This document shows, piece after piece, positions 27,491 to 36,753 of a stretch of 64,000 nucleotides of DNA (position 1 is its first letter; every line of letters starts with the position of its first letter). A program made the translations under genes and the position numbers. The DNA lies in NCBI GenBank assembly GCA_902573985.1, contig CACGLS010000001.1, positions 62,001 to 126,000 of the forward strand, given 5' to 3'. Below the pieces are notes generated by a model, which saw nothing but the letters and a program-made list of their open reading frames with translations, searched no databases and was not told where the DNA came from. This DNA is from an uncultured Pelagibacteraceae bacterium. Its GTDB lineage: Bacteria > Pseudomonadota > Alphaproteobacteria > Pelagibacterales > Pelagibacteraceae.

Positions 27491-28495
27491 ATGAGCAAAA
27501 AAAAATTAGTATTTTCTGGAGTACAACCAACTGGTAATTTACATTTGGGTAATTACCTTGGAGCTTTGAAAAATTTTGTTTCACTTCAAAAAGAAATGGA
27601 ATGTATTTACTGTGTTGTAGATTTACATGCTATTACCACTTTCCAAAAACCTAATGATTTACAAAATAATGTTTTAGAAACTGTTGCTAGTTTCATATCT
27701 ACAGGATTAGATCCAAATAAAAGTATAATATTTAATCAATCATCGGTACCAGGACATACTGAATTAGCTTGGATTTTAAATTGTGTTTCAAGAATTGGTT
27801 GGTTAAATAGGATGACACAATTTAAGGATAAAGCTGGCTCTGATAAAGAAAAAGCAAGTGTTGGATTATATATTTATCCTAATCTCATGGCAGCTGACAT
27901 TTTACTTTATAAATCAACTCATGTTCCAGTCGGAGCAGACCAAAAACAACATTTAGAACTCTCAAGGGATATTGCTCAAAAATTTAATAACGATTTTAAT
28001 TGTAAAGATTTTTTTCCAATTCCTGAACCTTTAATTCCAAAGAACGTGTCAAGGGTAATGAGTTTAAGAGATGGTACAAAAAAGATGAGCAAGTCAGAAG
28101 AGTCAGATTTTTCAAGAATCAACTTAAAAGATAATGCAGATGAAATAATAAAAAAAATTAAAAAAGCTAAATCTGACTCAGAGCCTATTCCTGAAAATTT
28201 AAGTAATTTAGAAAAAAAACCTGAAGCTTTAAATTTAATAAATATTTATGCTGAAATGACTAAAAAAAATTTAGAAACAGTGCTTAATGAAGTAGCTGGC
28301 AAGGAGTATTCATTTTTAAAAACAAAGCTGTCAGAGGTCCTTATCAGTGAGATAGTGCCAATAGGCAAAGAAATTAAAAAACTTTTAGATGATAAGGCTC
28401 ACTTGATGCTAATTTTGAAAAAAGGCAAAGAAAAAGCCAATATTATTGCTGAGGAAAACCTTAAAAATATACGTGAAAAAGTGGGATTGATATAA
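27491..28495 (+). CDS. trpS: Tryptophanyl-tRNA synthetase
   Basis: Charges tRNA-Trp. The 334-residue class I enzyme has VFSGVQPTGNLHLGNYLGAL (about 6-25) with the HxGN form of the HIGH motif, VPVGADQKQHLELSRDIA (about 147-164), and the KMSKS loop in KKMSKSEESDFSRI (about 197-210). Size is standard. It follows murJ with no gap, and nfu begins 12 bp later. Confidence 0.98.
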   Translation: MSKKKLVFSGVQPTGNLHLGNYLGALKNFVSLQKEMECIYCVVDLHAITTFQKPNDLQNNVLETVASFISTGLDPNKSIIFNQSSVPGHTELAWILNCVSRIGWLNRMTQFKDKAGSDKEKASVGLYIYPNLMAADILLYKSTHVPVGADQKQHLELSRDIAQKFNNDFNCKDFFPIPEPLIPKNVSRVMSLRDGTKKMSKSEESDFSRINLKDNADEIIKKIKKAKSDSEPIPENLSNLEKKPEALNLINIYAEMTKKNLETVLNEVAGKEYSFLKTKLSEVLISEIVPIGKEIKKLLDDKAHLMLILKKGKEKANIIAEENLKNIREKVGLI

Positions 28496-28507
28496 TATAA
28501 ATTTCTC

Positions 28508-29056
28508 ATGATACAAACTGAATCTACACCGAACCCTAATGCACTTAAATTTCTCTCAGAGAAAGTCATTTCAGCTATCGGGACTGAGGAGTTCCAAAAA
28601 GAGAGGTCAAAAGATCTAAATAATAAATTTGTTAAAGAGCTTCTAGAATTTAAAGGTGTTGAATTGGTCCTTTTATCTAAGAATTTCTTATCAGTTAAAA
28701 AAACTGACGATGTTACATGGAATGAATTAAAACCCATGGTTATTTCTCATTTAAATCACTATTTTGAAAAAAATGATGAACCAATTTTAAAAAAAAACAC
28801 AAAATCTAATATCACCAAAGATGAAAATGACGAAACAGTAAAAAGAATAATTGATGTTTTGGATACTAAAATTAGACCAGCGGTAGCTAGAGACGGCGGT
28901 GATATAAAGTTTAAATCTTTTGAAAATGGAGTTGTAAATGTTGAATTACAAGGAAGTTGCTCTGGCTGTCCAAGTTCCCTTATGACTTTGAAACAAGGAG
29001 TTCAAAATCTTTTGAAGCATTATGTTAAAGAGGTAAACTCTGTAGAGGCAAATTAA
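28508..29056 (+). CDS. Nfu/NifU-type iron-sulfur cluster scaffold protein
   Basis: A 182-residue iron-sulfur carrier. The N-terminal Nfu_N domain begins MIQTESTPNPNALKFLSEKVI. The C-terminal NifU domain carries RPAVARDGGDIKFKSFENGV and the cluster-binding CSGCPSS (CxxC, about 154-160), then LMTLKQGVQNLLKHYV. This two-domain form is the usual alphaproteobacterial and mitochondrial type (NFU1-like) that passes 4Fe-4S clusters to target enzymes. Length is normal. Confidence 0.95.
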   Translation: MIQTESTPNPNALKFLSEKVISAIGTEEFQKERSKDLNNKFVKELLEFKGVELVLLSKNFLSVKKTDDVTWNELKPMVISHLNHYFEKNDEPILKKNTKSNITKDENDETVKRIIDVLDTKIRPAVARDGGDIKFKSFENGVVNVELQGSCSGCPSSLMTLKQGVQNLLKHYVKEVNSVEAN

Positions 29057-29059
29057 ATT

Positions 29060-30568
29060 ATGAAAAAAAAATTAAGTTATAGAGACAAGTTATTAGAGTT
29101 AGCTTATATTTATAACGTAAAAGAGATACAAGACTATACTAAAAATAGAAAAAATTTAACAACAGGTCAAATAGAGTTAATTTTAAAAAAAAATAAGATT
29201 ATTATTCCAAAAGAGTTTAAAACAAGTTTTTTTAAAGAAAATTTTATTAAACCTGTTACAAAACTCAAATCAAATATTATTAATTACAAAGAAGAAAAAA
29301 TTAAAGATAAAAATAGATTTTTTAGAAGAGTTGAAAACTATAAGTATGATACATCCAGAAAACTTAATCACGGTGCAAACAATTTGTGGAAGGGCGTTGG
29401 ATCTGCTGGAATAAACTTTTTAAATGTTTTGCCTAAATTAGGAGTCACGGTTAAAAATTTTTTTGGTGATCTTTTCACTGATGTATTTAATTCAATTTAT
29501 AATCAACAAATTGATAAAAAAAGTGCAAGAAATGTAATTGTAAGCTTTTTCGTAATTGTTGGAGTCACGACTGCTATTTACTCTGGTTATAACGCTTACA
29601 AAAATTACGATTTTTCAAGTAAAAAAATAGAAACAAAAAAACCGGAACCTAAAATAAAAAAGGAAACTAAAAAACCAGAACCTAAAATAAAAAAGGAAAC
29701 TAAAAAACCGGAACCTAAAATAAAAAAGGAAACAAAAAAACCTGAGCTTAAAGTAAAAAGAAATAATGTTGCGGAAGTAATTTTACCTGATTTAAATCTA
29801 AAAACAGAAACAGTTATTCAATTATTTAAAGATGTAGATTATGATCTTAGAACTGTAAGAAATGAAAAACTAGTAAAACCTATATACTTTACGCAGTTTC
29901 CAAGAGATCTAGACAATTTACAAAGCGTGCAACTAAAGAAAGAAACATTTATTAAAATTGTCCTGCCTCTAGTAGTTGCTGAAAATGAAAAAATACTCGA
30001 CGACAGAGATAAACTTAAAACATTAATAGAGAAAAAATTTACTACTGATACTGAAAAACAGTGGTTAAGACAAAAACTTTTGGAGTACAAAGTTAAGAGA
30101 AGCGATCTAAAAGAATTACTATTTAGGATGGATATGATACCTGTTTCTATTGCACTCGCACAAGCGGCCAAAGAAAGTGGTTGGGGAACATCAAGATTTG
30201 CTTTAGAAGGTAATGCTATTTTTGGTCAATGGACTTGGGATGGACAAGGAATAGCTCCATTGAAGAGAGATGGAGACAAAAATCATAAGATTTTAAAATT
30301 TCCAATCTTACGTGCATCAGTTAAAGCTTATAAAAATAACTTAAATACACATAAAAGTTATTTAAAATTTAGAGAAAAAAGAAATGAATTAAGAGAAAAA
30401 AATAAAAACATAACCGGTTTAGCGTTAACGAGTACACTCAAAAATTATGCTCAAACAGGATCTGAATATACAAAGATATTAAATCAAATAATTACTCAAA
30501 ATAGATTGTCAGATTTTGAATTAGTAAGATTAGTTAACTCTGTTAAGCAGATTGAATTAAACTCCTAA
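29060..30568 (+). CDS. Bax-like N-acetylglucosaminidase with repeat-bearing membrane anchor
   Basis: A 502-residue envelope protein. It begins with a basic cytoplasmic region and has one membrane helix near residues 155-175 (ARNVIVSFFVIVGVTTAIYS). A Lys/Glu/Pro-rich spacer of four 11-residue repeats (about 193-236) follows, and then a C-terminal glucosaminidase-type domain. The latter has IPVSIALAQAAKESGWGTSR with its catalytic-type Glu, GNAIFGQWTWDGQGI and LRASVKAYKNNLNTHKSY, matching the Bax/FlgJ-like family that cleaves peptidoglycan glycan strands. The spacer probably lets the enzyme reach the cell wall. The substrate is inferred. Confidence 0.85.
   Translation: MKKKLSYRDKLLELAYIYNVKEIQDYTKNRKNLTTGQIELILKKNKIIIPKEFKTSFFKENFIKPVTKLKSNIINYKEEKIKDKNRFFRRVENYKYDTSRKLNHGANNLWKGVGSAGINFLNVLPKLGVTVKNFFGDLFTDVFNSIYNQQIDKKSARNVIVSFFVIVGVTTAIYSGYNAYKNYDFSSKKIETKKPEPKIKKETKKPEPKIKKETKKPEPKIKKETKKPELKVKRNNVAEVILPDLNLKTETVIQLFKDVDYDLRTVRNEKLVKPIYFTQFPRDLDNLQSVQLKKETFIKIVLPLVVAENEKILDDRDKLKTLIEKKFTTDTEKQWLRQKLLEYKVKRSDLKELLFRMDMIPVSIALAQAAKESGWGTSRFALEGNAIFGQWTWDGQGIAPLKRDGDKNHKILKFPILRASVKAYKNNLNTHKSYLKFREKRNELREKNKNITGLALTSTLKNYAQTGSEYTKILNQIITQNRLSDFELVRLVNSVKQIELNS
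29636..29767 (+). repeat. Four tandem 33-bp repeats coding KKPEPKIKKET
   Basis: In-frame units start at 29636, 29669, 29702 and 29735. The first three encode the same 11 residues and are nearly identical in DNA. The fourth has decayed (KKPELKVKRNN). The repeat forms the charged spacer of the Bax-like protein and is likely to vary in copy number by slippage or unequal recombination. Confidence 0.95.
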
Positions 30569-30569
30569 T

Positions 30570-31622
30570 TTATCTATCACTAATTACGTATTGAACACCT
30601 AGCCATCGCCAATAACCATTATTTTCTTTAAGTGAACAATTGATCCTTCCTCTTTCACCTAAAAATTTTTCAGCTATTTCAATTTCTAAAGTATTTTTTT
30701 CAATGAAAAGTATTTTAGAATTTCTCCATTTATTTCCTTCATTTGAGAAACAATTAATATTTTGAAGATTTTTTATATTGTCATAAAATTTTATGATTAC
30801 TTTTGGAGGATTTTTTACTTGTATTAAATATTTATCTTCTGGAGATATATTTCTATATTTAAATGGTAATGTTTTCATTAAAGTTTTAAATCTACTTATT
30901 TCTCCATATTTCTCGTTTATAGGAAATCTTGGTAACTCCCATAAGTCTTTAGTTTCATCAATAACTCCAGAATGTTGACCAAATGCGAATACGAAGCCTA
31001 AGTCTTTTATTATTTTCTTAAATTCCGAACTATATTCTCCAAAAGGATATGAAAAAAAATCTGAATTTTTTCCTAATTTTTTTTTAAAGATTTCTATTGA
31101 TGTTAAAATGTCTTTCTTGATTAAATCGGAACTCTCGTCAACAAGATATTCATGCGAATGACTATGATTTCCTATTTCGACAAGATCTGATTTGCTCAAT
31201 TCAATAATTTGATCCCAACTCATGTAATTAAAAGACCCGACTTCCCTAGTATTCACAAAAAGAATAAATGGGATTTTTTGAGCTTTTAAAATAGGCCATG
31301 CATTTTCATAAAATGATAACAATCCATCATCAATTGTTAGTAAAATTTTTCTTTGATTTTTATTTTTTGAAAGACTTTTGTGAAAGTTTCTTGGATGTAC
31401 AAAACTTATTCCTTCTGAATTGATAATATCAAGCTGTTTCTTGAAAACGTCTAATTGTATATTTGTTGAAGGGTACTTGTTTTCGTTAAATCGATGATAC
31501 ATAATAGATATTAAACCATAATCATCAAAATTATTATCCATTGTAAATAATTTTGATTGATTTATGTCAAAAGTTATAGTGAGAATAAAAATGATAAAAA
31601 ATTTTTTAATAATTAATTGCAT
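30570..31622 (-). CDS. Polysaccharide deacetylase (NodB-domain) family protein
   Basis: A 350-residue secreted carbohydrate esterase 4 type protein. An N-terminal signal segment (IIKKFFIIFILTITF) is followed by GLISIMYHRF, the catalytic TIDDGLLSF with the Asp pair, and the zinc site GNHSHSHEYL, with FFSYPFGEYS after that. The C-terminal ~100 residues, with WRNSKILFIEKNTLEIEIAEKFLGERGRINCSL and WRWLGVQYVI, look like a separate beta domain I do not recognise. It may deacetylate a surface or cell-wall glycan. The first 32 bp lie antisense to the start of tsaB. A later start at Met28 would remove the signal segment. Confidence 0.85.
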   Translation of the reverse strand: MQLIIKKFFIIFILTITFDINQSKLFTMDNNFDDYGLISIMYHRFNENKYPSTNIQLDVFKKQLDIINSEGISFVHPRNFHKSLSKNKNQRKILLTIDDGLLSFYENAWPILKAQKIPFILFVNTREVGSFNYMSWDQIIELSKSDLVEIGNHSHSHEYLVDESSDLIKKDILTSIEIFKKKLGKNSDFFSYPFGEYSSEFKKIIKDLGFVFAFGQHSGVIDETKDLWELPRFPINEKYGEISRFKTLMKTLPFKYRNISPEDKYLIQVKNPPKVIIKFYDNIKNLQNINCFSNEGNKWRNSKILFIEKNTLEIEIAEKFLGERGRINCSLKENNGYWRWLGVQYVISDR

Positions 31623-31971
31623 TGGGAAAGATGATAAATTAGCTTTAAGAATAAATAAAGATTTTTTTTTTCATAAATTAAAAAATAAAGATAACAACGA
31701 TAAGCTTGTATTAGAAATATTAAAATTTTTGAAAACCCATAAGGTATTTTTAGATAATAAATTCACAGTAATAGTAAATCAGGGCCCTGGCAGTTTTTCC
31801 GGGGTTAGATTATCTATAGCAATAGCAAAAGGGCTTATGATTTCAAAGAATATTAAATTATATGGATTTAACAGCGCAGATTTAAAGAAATTTGACCAAA
31901 AAAACATAGAAATTATGCTAAATAAACATTTGATAGAAAAAAATTTGATTAAGCCAATATATTTAAGTTAA
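31591..31971 (+). CDS. tsaB: Shortened TsaB (tRNA t6A biosynthesis partner protein)
   Basis: TsaB pairs with TsaD in making N6-threonylcarbamoyladenosine in tRNA. This 126-residue protein keeps the N-terminal actin-like lobe, with FLIINCIGKDDKLAL and the strongly conserved VIVNQGPGSFSGVRLSIAIAKGL (about 57-79). Typical bacterial TsaB is about 210-230 residues, and the C-terminal lobe is nearly absent. I use the ATG at 31591 rather than an upstream in-frame one, since it matches the family start. The position before fur, miaB and ybeY is as in relatives, except that rimI is missing. Confidence 0.85.
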   Translation: MIKNFLIINCIGKDDKLALRINKDFFFHKLKNKDNNDKLVLEILKFLKTHKVFLDNKFTVIVNQGPGSFSGVRLSIAIAKGLMISKNIKLYGFNSADLKKFDQKNIEIMLNKHLIEKNLIKPIYLS

Positions 31972-31979
31972 ATTGAGTT

Positions 31980-32399
31980 ATGAGTATAATAGAGGAAAAA
32001 TGTAAGCAGAAAGGCGTTAGACTTACCGATCAAAGAAAGATTATAGCTAAAGTTCTTTCTGAGTCCAAAGAAGTCTACGGATCTAAAGATCATCCAGACG
32101 TTGATGAACTTCATAAAAGAGTTTCAAACATTGACGATAAAATAAGTATAGCTACGGTTTATAGAACTGTAAAATTATTTGAAGAGGCTGGAATATTAGT
32201 TAAACATGATTTTAAAGCTGGCAAAGCACGATATGAACTCAATGACGATCATAATCATTTAATAGATATAAATAGCGGAGAAATAGTTGAATTTGTTGAC
32301 AGAGATATAGAAGAATTACAAAAAAAAATTGCGAAGAAGCTGGGTTACAATTTGGTAGATCACAAATTAGAACTCTATGGATCAAAAATTAAAAAGTAA
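31980..32399 (+). CDS. Fur-family metalloregulator (alphaproteobacterial Fur/Mur type)
   Basis: A 139-residue Fur-superfamily repressor. The DNA-binding half has GVRLTDQRKIIAKVL and ISIATVYRTVKLFEEAGI. The metal-sensing half has YELNDDHNHLIDINSGEIVEF and ends KKLGYNLVDHKLELYG, a signature of the alphaproteobacterial Fur/Mur group, which often responds to manganese. It lacks the two CxxC structural zinc motifs of enterobacterial Fur (only one Cys, near residue 8). It lies in the tsaB-fur-miaB order typical of the class, and its last 23 bp overlap miaB. Confidence 0.92.
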   Translation: MSIIEEKCKQKGVRLTDQRKIIAKVLSESKEVYGSKDHPDVDELHKRVSNIDDKISIATVYRTVKLFEEAGILVKHDFKAGKARYELNDDHNHLIDINSGEIVEFVDRDIEELQKKIAKKLGYNLVDHKLELYGSKIKK

Positions 32400-33732
32400 A
32401 TTGGAAAAAAAAATATTTATAAAAACATTTGGCTGTCAAATGAATGAATACGATAGCAATCGAATGTATGATATTGCTAATAAAATAGATTATAAAAAAA
32501 CGAATAATTTTGATGAAGCTACTTGTTATTTAATTAACACTTGCCACATCAGAGAGAAGGCAACAGATAAAGTTTATCATGATGTTGGTCGCATCAAAAA
32601 AAGGTTTAGGAACAAAAAAAAACCGATAGTAATTATAGCTGGTTGCGTAGCTCAAGCAGAAGGTGAAATTTTACTGAAAAAAGAAAAGTATATTGATGCT
32701 GTAATCGGCCCACAGTCATATCACAAATTAAATGAAACAATATTAAGAATTGAGAAAAAATCCGAAAAAGTAAATTCAACAGAATTCAACGTTATTGAAA
32801 AATTTGATAATTTAAATAATATTAAAATGTCAAAAAATAATATCTCCTCTTTTTTAACAATACAGGAGGGATGTGATAAATTCTGCAAATTTTGTGTTGT
32901 TCCATACACTAGAGGTCCAGAATACTCAAGATCTGTTGAAGAAATACTAAACGAAGCCGAAGGGTTAGTAGCTAATGGCACTGTAGAACTTACTTTGTTA
33001 GGTCAAAACGTCAATGCTTATAATTTCAAAGGAAAGAAACTCTCGGATTTAATATTTGAAATTTCTAAAATAAAAAATCTTGAAAGAATTAGATATACCA
33101 CATCTCATCCATTAGATTTTTCAGATGATCTTATAAAAATTCACAGAGATGTAAAAAAATTGATGCCTTTAATTCATCTGCCTGTTCAAAGCGGCTCAAA
33201 CAAAATTTTAGATAAGATGAATAGAAAACATACCGTAGAGGAATATCTTTCAATAATTAAAAATTTAAGAGAGGCAAATCCTCTTATTAAGTTTTCAAGT
33301 GATTTTATAATTGGATATCCAGGTGAGAATGAAAATGACTTTAACGATACCCTTAAACTAATTAAAGAGGTACAATTTATTAATTTTTATTCTTTTATTT
33401 ATAGCCCAAGACCTGGAACACCTGCTGCTAAACTTAAACAAATTAAAGAAAACATATCTAAAAAAAGATTAATCATTTTTCAAAGAAAAGCCTCAGAATT
33501 AAAAATGATTTATAGAAAAAAACTTTTTAATTCTTTATCAAAAGTGTTATTTGACAACAAATTGAGTGGTAATAATTTTTTTGGAAGAGATGAATATTTA
33601 AATTCAGTTATAGTAAAATCAAACAAAAATTTATTAGGAAAAATCAAAGATGTTAAGATAATAAAAGGAAACCAAAATACTTTATTTGGTGAGATTGTCG
33701 ATGTGAACAATAAAAAAGATTTTGCAGCTTAA
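32377..33732 (+). CDS. miaB: tRNA-2-methylthio-N6-dimethylallyladenosine synthase MiaB
   Basis: Radical-SAM methylthiotransferase acting on A37 of tRNA. The 451 residues have the N-terminal cluster domain with cysteines in FGCQMNEYDS, NTCHIREKA and IAGCVAQAE. The radical SAM motif is CDKFCKFCVVPYTRGPE (CxxxCxxC, about 165-172), with LGQNVNAY and IHLPVQSGSNKIL next, and a C-terminal TRAM domain. Length is normal. It overlaps the fur-type gene, so translation is likely coupled. Confidence 0.97.
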   Translation: MDQKLKSKLEKKIFIKTFGCQMNEYDSNRMYDIANKIDYKKTNNFDEATCYLINTCHIREKATDKVYHDVGRIKKRFRNKKKPIVIIAGCVAQAEGEILLKKEKYIDAVIGPQSYHKLNETILRIEKKSEKVNSTEFNVIEKFDNLNNIKMSKNNISSFLTIQEGCDKFCKFCVVPYTRGPEYSRSVEEILNEAEGLVANGTVELTLLGQNVNAYNFKGKKLSDLIFEISKIKNLERIRYTTSHPLDFSDDLIKIHRDVKKLMPLIHLPVQSGSNKILDKMNRKHTVEEYLSIIKNLREANPLIKFSSDFIIGYPGENENDFNDTLKLIKEVQFINFYSFIYSPRPGTPAAKLKQIKENISKKRLIIFQRKASELKMIYRKKLFNSLSKVLFDNKLSGNNFFGRDEYLNSVIVKSNKNLLGKIKDVKIIKGNQNTLFGEIVDVNNKKDFAA

Positions 33733-33734
33733 AT

Positions 33735-34739
33735 ATGTCAGAAATTACTAAGCTTGACCAAAACTTAATTATCAAAAAAATTGATAGTGAAACTATTAAT
33801 GCTCAAATAACTAATAATGAGGTATTAATGTCTATAGTTGGTCAATTCGATCAAAACTTAAAAGATTTATCAAAATTAACATCTACTAATCTATTTTTTA
33901 GGGGCAATTCGATAACATGTAAGGGCAAAAAAGAGAATACCAATGCTTTTTGCGAAGCTTTGAAATTTTTAACAAATAAGTATTTACTCACAGGAATTAT
34001 TGAGAAAGAGGATATAATATTATCAGTGAAAAAAAATATAGATATAGAAGGCACAAATGTAAAATCTTTTAAACAATTGATAAAAACACCAAAAAAATCG
34101 GTAATAGCCAGATCTGAAAGGCAATCAGAATATATTAAAGCTCTAAAAGAAAATGATATTATCATTTCATTAGGGCCAGCAGGAACTGGTAAAAGTTTTT
34201 TAGCTGTCTCTGTAGCTGTAACAATGTTAATGGAAAAAAAAATTGATAGAGTTATTTTATCTAGACCTGCTGTTGAGGCAGGTGAAAAACTTGGTTTTTT
34301 ACCTGGTGATATGAAAGAAAAAGTCGACCCTTATTTAAGGCCCCTTTATGACGCTTTATACGAACTTTTTGGAGCAGAAAAAATTGACAAAAAAATCGAA
34401 ACAGGCGAAATCGAAATTGCACCGCTAGCATTTATGAGAGGAAGAACTTTAAAAAATTGTTTTGCAATATTAGATGAAGCACAAAATGCAACTGAAACAC
34501 AAATAAAAATGTTTTTAACGAGAATAGGCGAAAATTCAAAGCTAGTAGTTAATGGAGATCCTTCCCAAATAGATTTGATAAATAAATCTTTGTCAGGATT
34601 GATAAAATCAAAAAACATTTTGAAACATCTAAATGAGATTAAAATTATTGAATTTAATCATAACGATGTTGTTAGGCATCCATTAGTTTCAAAAATTATA
34701 AAAGCTTATCAAAACAAGGATATAAATGATAAAGATTAA
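33735..34739 (+). CDS. ybeZ: PhoH-like ATPase (YbeZ)
   Basis: A 334-residue PhoH-family ATPase. The Walker A motif is GPAGTGKSFLAVSVAV (about 147-162). The characteristic SRPAVEAGEKLGFLPGDMKEKVDPYLRPLYDAL follows, with AILDEAQNAT as Walker B and TRIGENSKLVVNGDPSQIDL. YbeZ works with YbeY in ribosomal RNA maturation and quality control. The miaB-ybeZ-ybeY-lnt order is conserved from E. coli. It overlaps ybeY by 14 bp. Confidence 0.96.
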   Translation: MSEITKLDQNLIIKKIDSETINAQITNNEVLMSIVGQFDQNLKDLSKLTSTNLFFRGNSITCKGKKENTNAFCEALKFLTNKYLLTGIIEKEDIILSVKKNIDIEGTNVKSFKQLIKTPKKSVIARSERQSEYIKALKENDIIISLGPAGTGKSFLAVSVAVTMLMEKKIDRVILSRPAVEAGEKLGFLPGDMKEKVDPYLRPLYDALYELFGAEKIDKKIETGEIEIAPLAFMRGRTLKNCFAILDEAQNATETQIKMFLTRIGENSKLVVNGDPSQIDLINKSLSGLIKSKNILKHLNEIKIIEFNHNDVVRHPLVSKIIKAYQNKDINDKD

Positions 34740-35190
34740 TATAATTGAAGAAGATAAATCTTGGCGTAATTTTATTAAAGATCCAGAAAGATATATTAAA
34801 CGGAAAAATATAAAATTAAATAAAAACTATAAAAAGTATACTAAAAAAAATATCTTTTTTACACTTTTATTATCTGGTGATAGAAAAATTAAAAAACTTA
34901 ATAAAAAATTTAGGAATAGAAACAAAACTACAGATATTTTATCATTTCCTTTTTATAAAAAGCAGGAGTTAAAAAGTAAACTTAAAAAAGATAAAAAAAT
35001 CTACTTAGGAGACATAATCATAAATTTAAACAAGGTTAAAAGCAAAAGTAAAAAATTTTATTTTGAAGCAGAATTTAATAAACTTTGGATACATGGATTG
35101 GCACACTTATTAGGTTATGATCACAAAAAAGATGGTGATTTTAACAAAATGCAAAAAGTAGAAAAAAAATTTCTCTCATTTATTAATTAA
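34726..35190 (+). CDS. ybeY: Endoribonuclease YbeY (16S rRNA maturation)
   Basis: Zinc-dependent endoribonuclease involved in 16S rRNA 3'-end maturation. The 154-residue protein has the metal site HGLAHLLGYDH (HGxxHLxGYDH, about 124-134), preceded by NKTTDILSFPF (about 66-76) and LGDIIINLNKV, all standard. It is unusually lysine-rich, in line with the base composition. It overlaps ybeZ and abuts lnt. Confidence 0.96.
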   Translation: MIKINIIEEDKSWRNFIKDPERYIKRKNIKLNKNYKKYTKKNIFFTLLLSGDRKIKKLNKKFRNRNKTTDILSFPFYKKQELKSKLKKDKKIYLGDIIINLNKVKSKSKKFYFEAEFNKLWIHGLAHLLGYDHKKDGDFNKMQKVEKKFLSFIN

Positions 35191-36753
35191 ATGATTGAAA
35201 AATATTTAAGTAATCGTCTACTGACTTTATATATTTTCCCTTTTTTAGCAGGGATACTTACTGTTTTCTCTTTTCAGCCATTTAATATAACTCTTCTTAA
35301 TTTCGTATTATTACCCTCAGTATTTTATATGATTGTTTTCATAAATAAAAAATCTAAAAATATTTACAGAAAAAAACCATTTAAAAAAAATTTTTTTATT
35401 TTCGGAACGGCTTTTGGTTTTGGGTATTACTTAAGTGGAATTCATTGGATTGTAAACTCATTAACTTTTGATGAAAATTTTAGAATTTTTATTCCTTTTG
35501 GATTAATATTGATCCCTTTATTTTTAAGTCTTTTTTTCTCAATTATAATTTTATTAATTGGCCCGAGATTAAAATTAAACTTCAAATCAATATTTTTATT
35601 TTCTGCAAGTTTTGCTTTCTCGGACTATTTAAGATCAAAAATTCTAACTGGATTTCCCTGGAATCTATGGGCTTACAGTTTTTCTTGGTCAATTGAAATT
35701 ATTCAGCTGTTAGAAGTTATAGGATTATTTGCTTTTAATTTAGTTGTGATATCTATTTTTTTGATACCTGCTACTTTTTTTTTTAAAATAAATTTATTCC
35801 AAAAATTTTCTATATTTTTTACGTTGATTTTAGTACTTTTGTCTTTTTATATATACGGGAGTTACTCCATCAATAATAATCAAAAAAACCTTAAATCTAT
35901 TGAAGATAAATTTAGTATCAAAGTAATATCACCTAATTTCGAATTGAAATATGGTCTCTCTAATAATGATATTAAAAAAAGGTTAAAAAATTTGATTAAA
36001 TATAGTGAACCGAACTTGCATTCTAAAACAATTTTTGTTTGGCCAGAGGGTGTATTCAGTGGCTATAGTTACGACGATATACTTTTTTTAAGAGAAATAT
36101 TCTTAGAAAACTTTAATAAAAATCATTTGATTTTATTTGGCATAAATAGGTTTAATAAACAAAAAAATGGATTTTTTAATAGTTTGATTATTGTTAATAA
36201 TAATTTAGATATATTACAAGAATATAAGAAACAAAAACTTGTTCCTTTCGGAGAAGTTTTGCCTTTAGAGAATATACTAAATAAGTTTGGTCTTAAAAAA
36301 ATTACTGAAGGATATGGATCCTTTTTAAAAGGAGATAATCAAACTAATTTAAAAATTAATGGTTTAAATATTTTGCCATTAATCTGTTATGAGGTAATCT
36401 TTACTAAATTAATTCAATCCTCCGATCCAAATACAAACCTGATAGTAAATATTTCTGAGGACGGCTGGTTTGGAAATTCAATTGGTCCACACCAACACTT
36501 TGCAAAAAGTATTTATAGAGCTATTGAAAGAAACTCATTTCTAATAAGGTCTGCAAATGGAGGTATTAGCGCGATCATCAATAATAAAGGTGAAGTTGTA
36601 AAAAAGTTAAATCCAAAAGAAGTTGGAAATATTGATCTAGAAGTACCTTTAATAAAAAGTAAAAATAAAAATAAAAATGATTTGATATTTTTTATTCTTT
36701 TAATTACATATATTTTGATTTTTAACATTAAAAATAAAAAAGATGTCAAATAA
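35191..36753 (+). CDS. lnt: Apolipoprotein N-acyltransferase Lnt
   Basis: Adds the third acyl chain to lipoproteins in the inner membrane. The 520 residues contain several N-terminal membrane helices with [11 protein letters not shown], then a nitrilase-type periplasmic domain with the catalytic set: Glu in VWPEGVFSG, Lys in [11 protein letters not shown] and Cys in [24 protein letters not shown] follows, and a final membrane helix closes the protein. Several predicted lipoproteins in this window would be its substrates. The end overlaps metK by 11 bp. Confidence 0.96.
   Translation: MIEKYLSNRLLTLYIFPFLAGILTVFSFQPFNITLLNFVLLPSVFYMIVFINKKSKNIYRKKPFKKNFFIFGTAFGFGYYLSGIHWIVNSLTFDENFRIFIPFGLILIPLFLSLFFSIIILLIGPRLKLNFKSIFLFSASFAFSDYLRSKILTGFPWNLWAYSFSWSIEIIQLLEVIGLFAFNLVVISIFLIPATFFFKINLFQKFSIFFTLILVLLSFYIYGSYSINNNQKNLKSIEDKFSIKVISPNFELKYGLSNNDIKKRLKNLIKYSEPNLHSKTIFVWPEGVFSGYSYDDILFLREIFLENFNKNHLILFGINRFNKQKNGFFNSLIIVNNNLDILQEYKKQKLVPFGEVLPLENILNKFGLKKITEGYGSFLKGDNQTNLKINGLNILPLICYEVIFTKLIQSSDPNTNLIVNISEDGWFGNSIGPHQHFAKSIYRAIERNSFLIRSANGGISAIINNKGEVVKKLNPKEVGNIDLEVPLIKSKNKNKNDLIFFILLITYILIFNIKNKKDVK

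Noticed and set aside
29636-29767. CRISPR-like repeat array
   Set aside because: The repeats are directly adjacent, in frame and coding, with no spacers.
31564-31590. Upstream ATG for tsaB
   Set aside because: Would add nine residues not seen in the family; the ATG at 31591 gives the expected start before the first beta strand.
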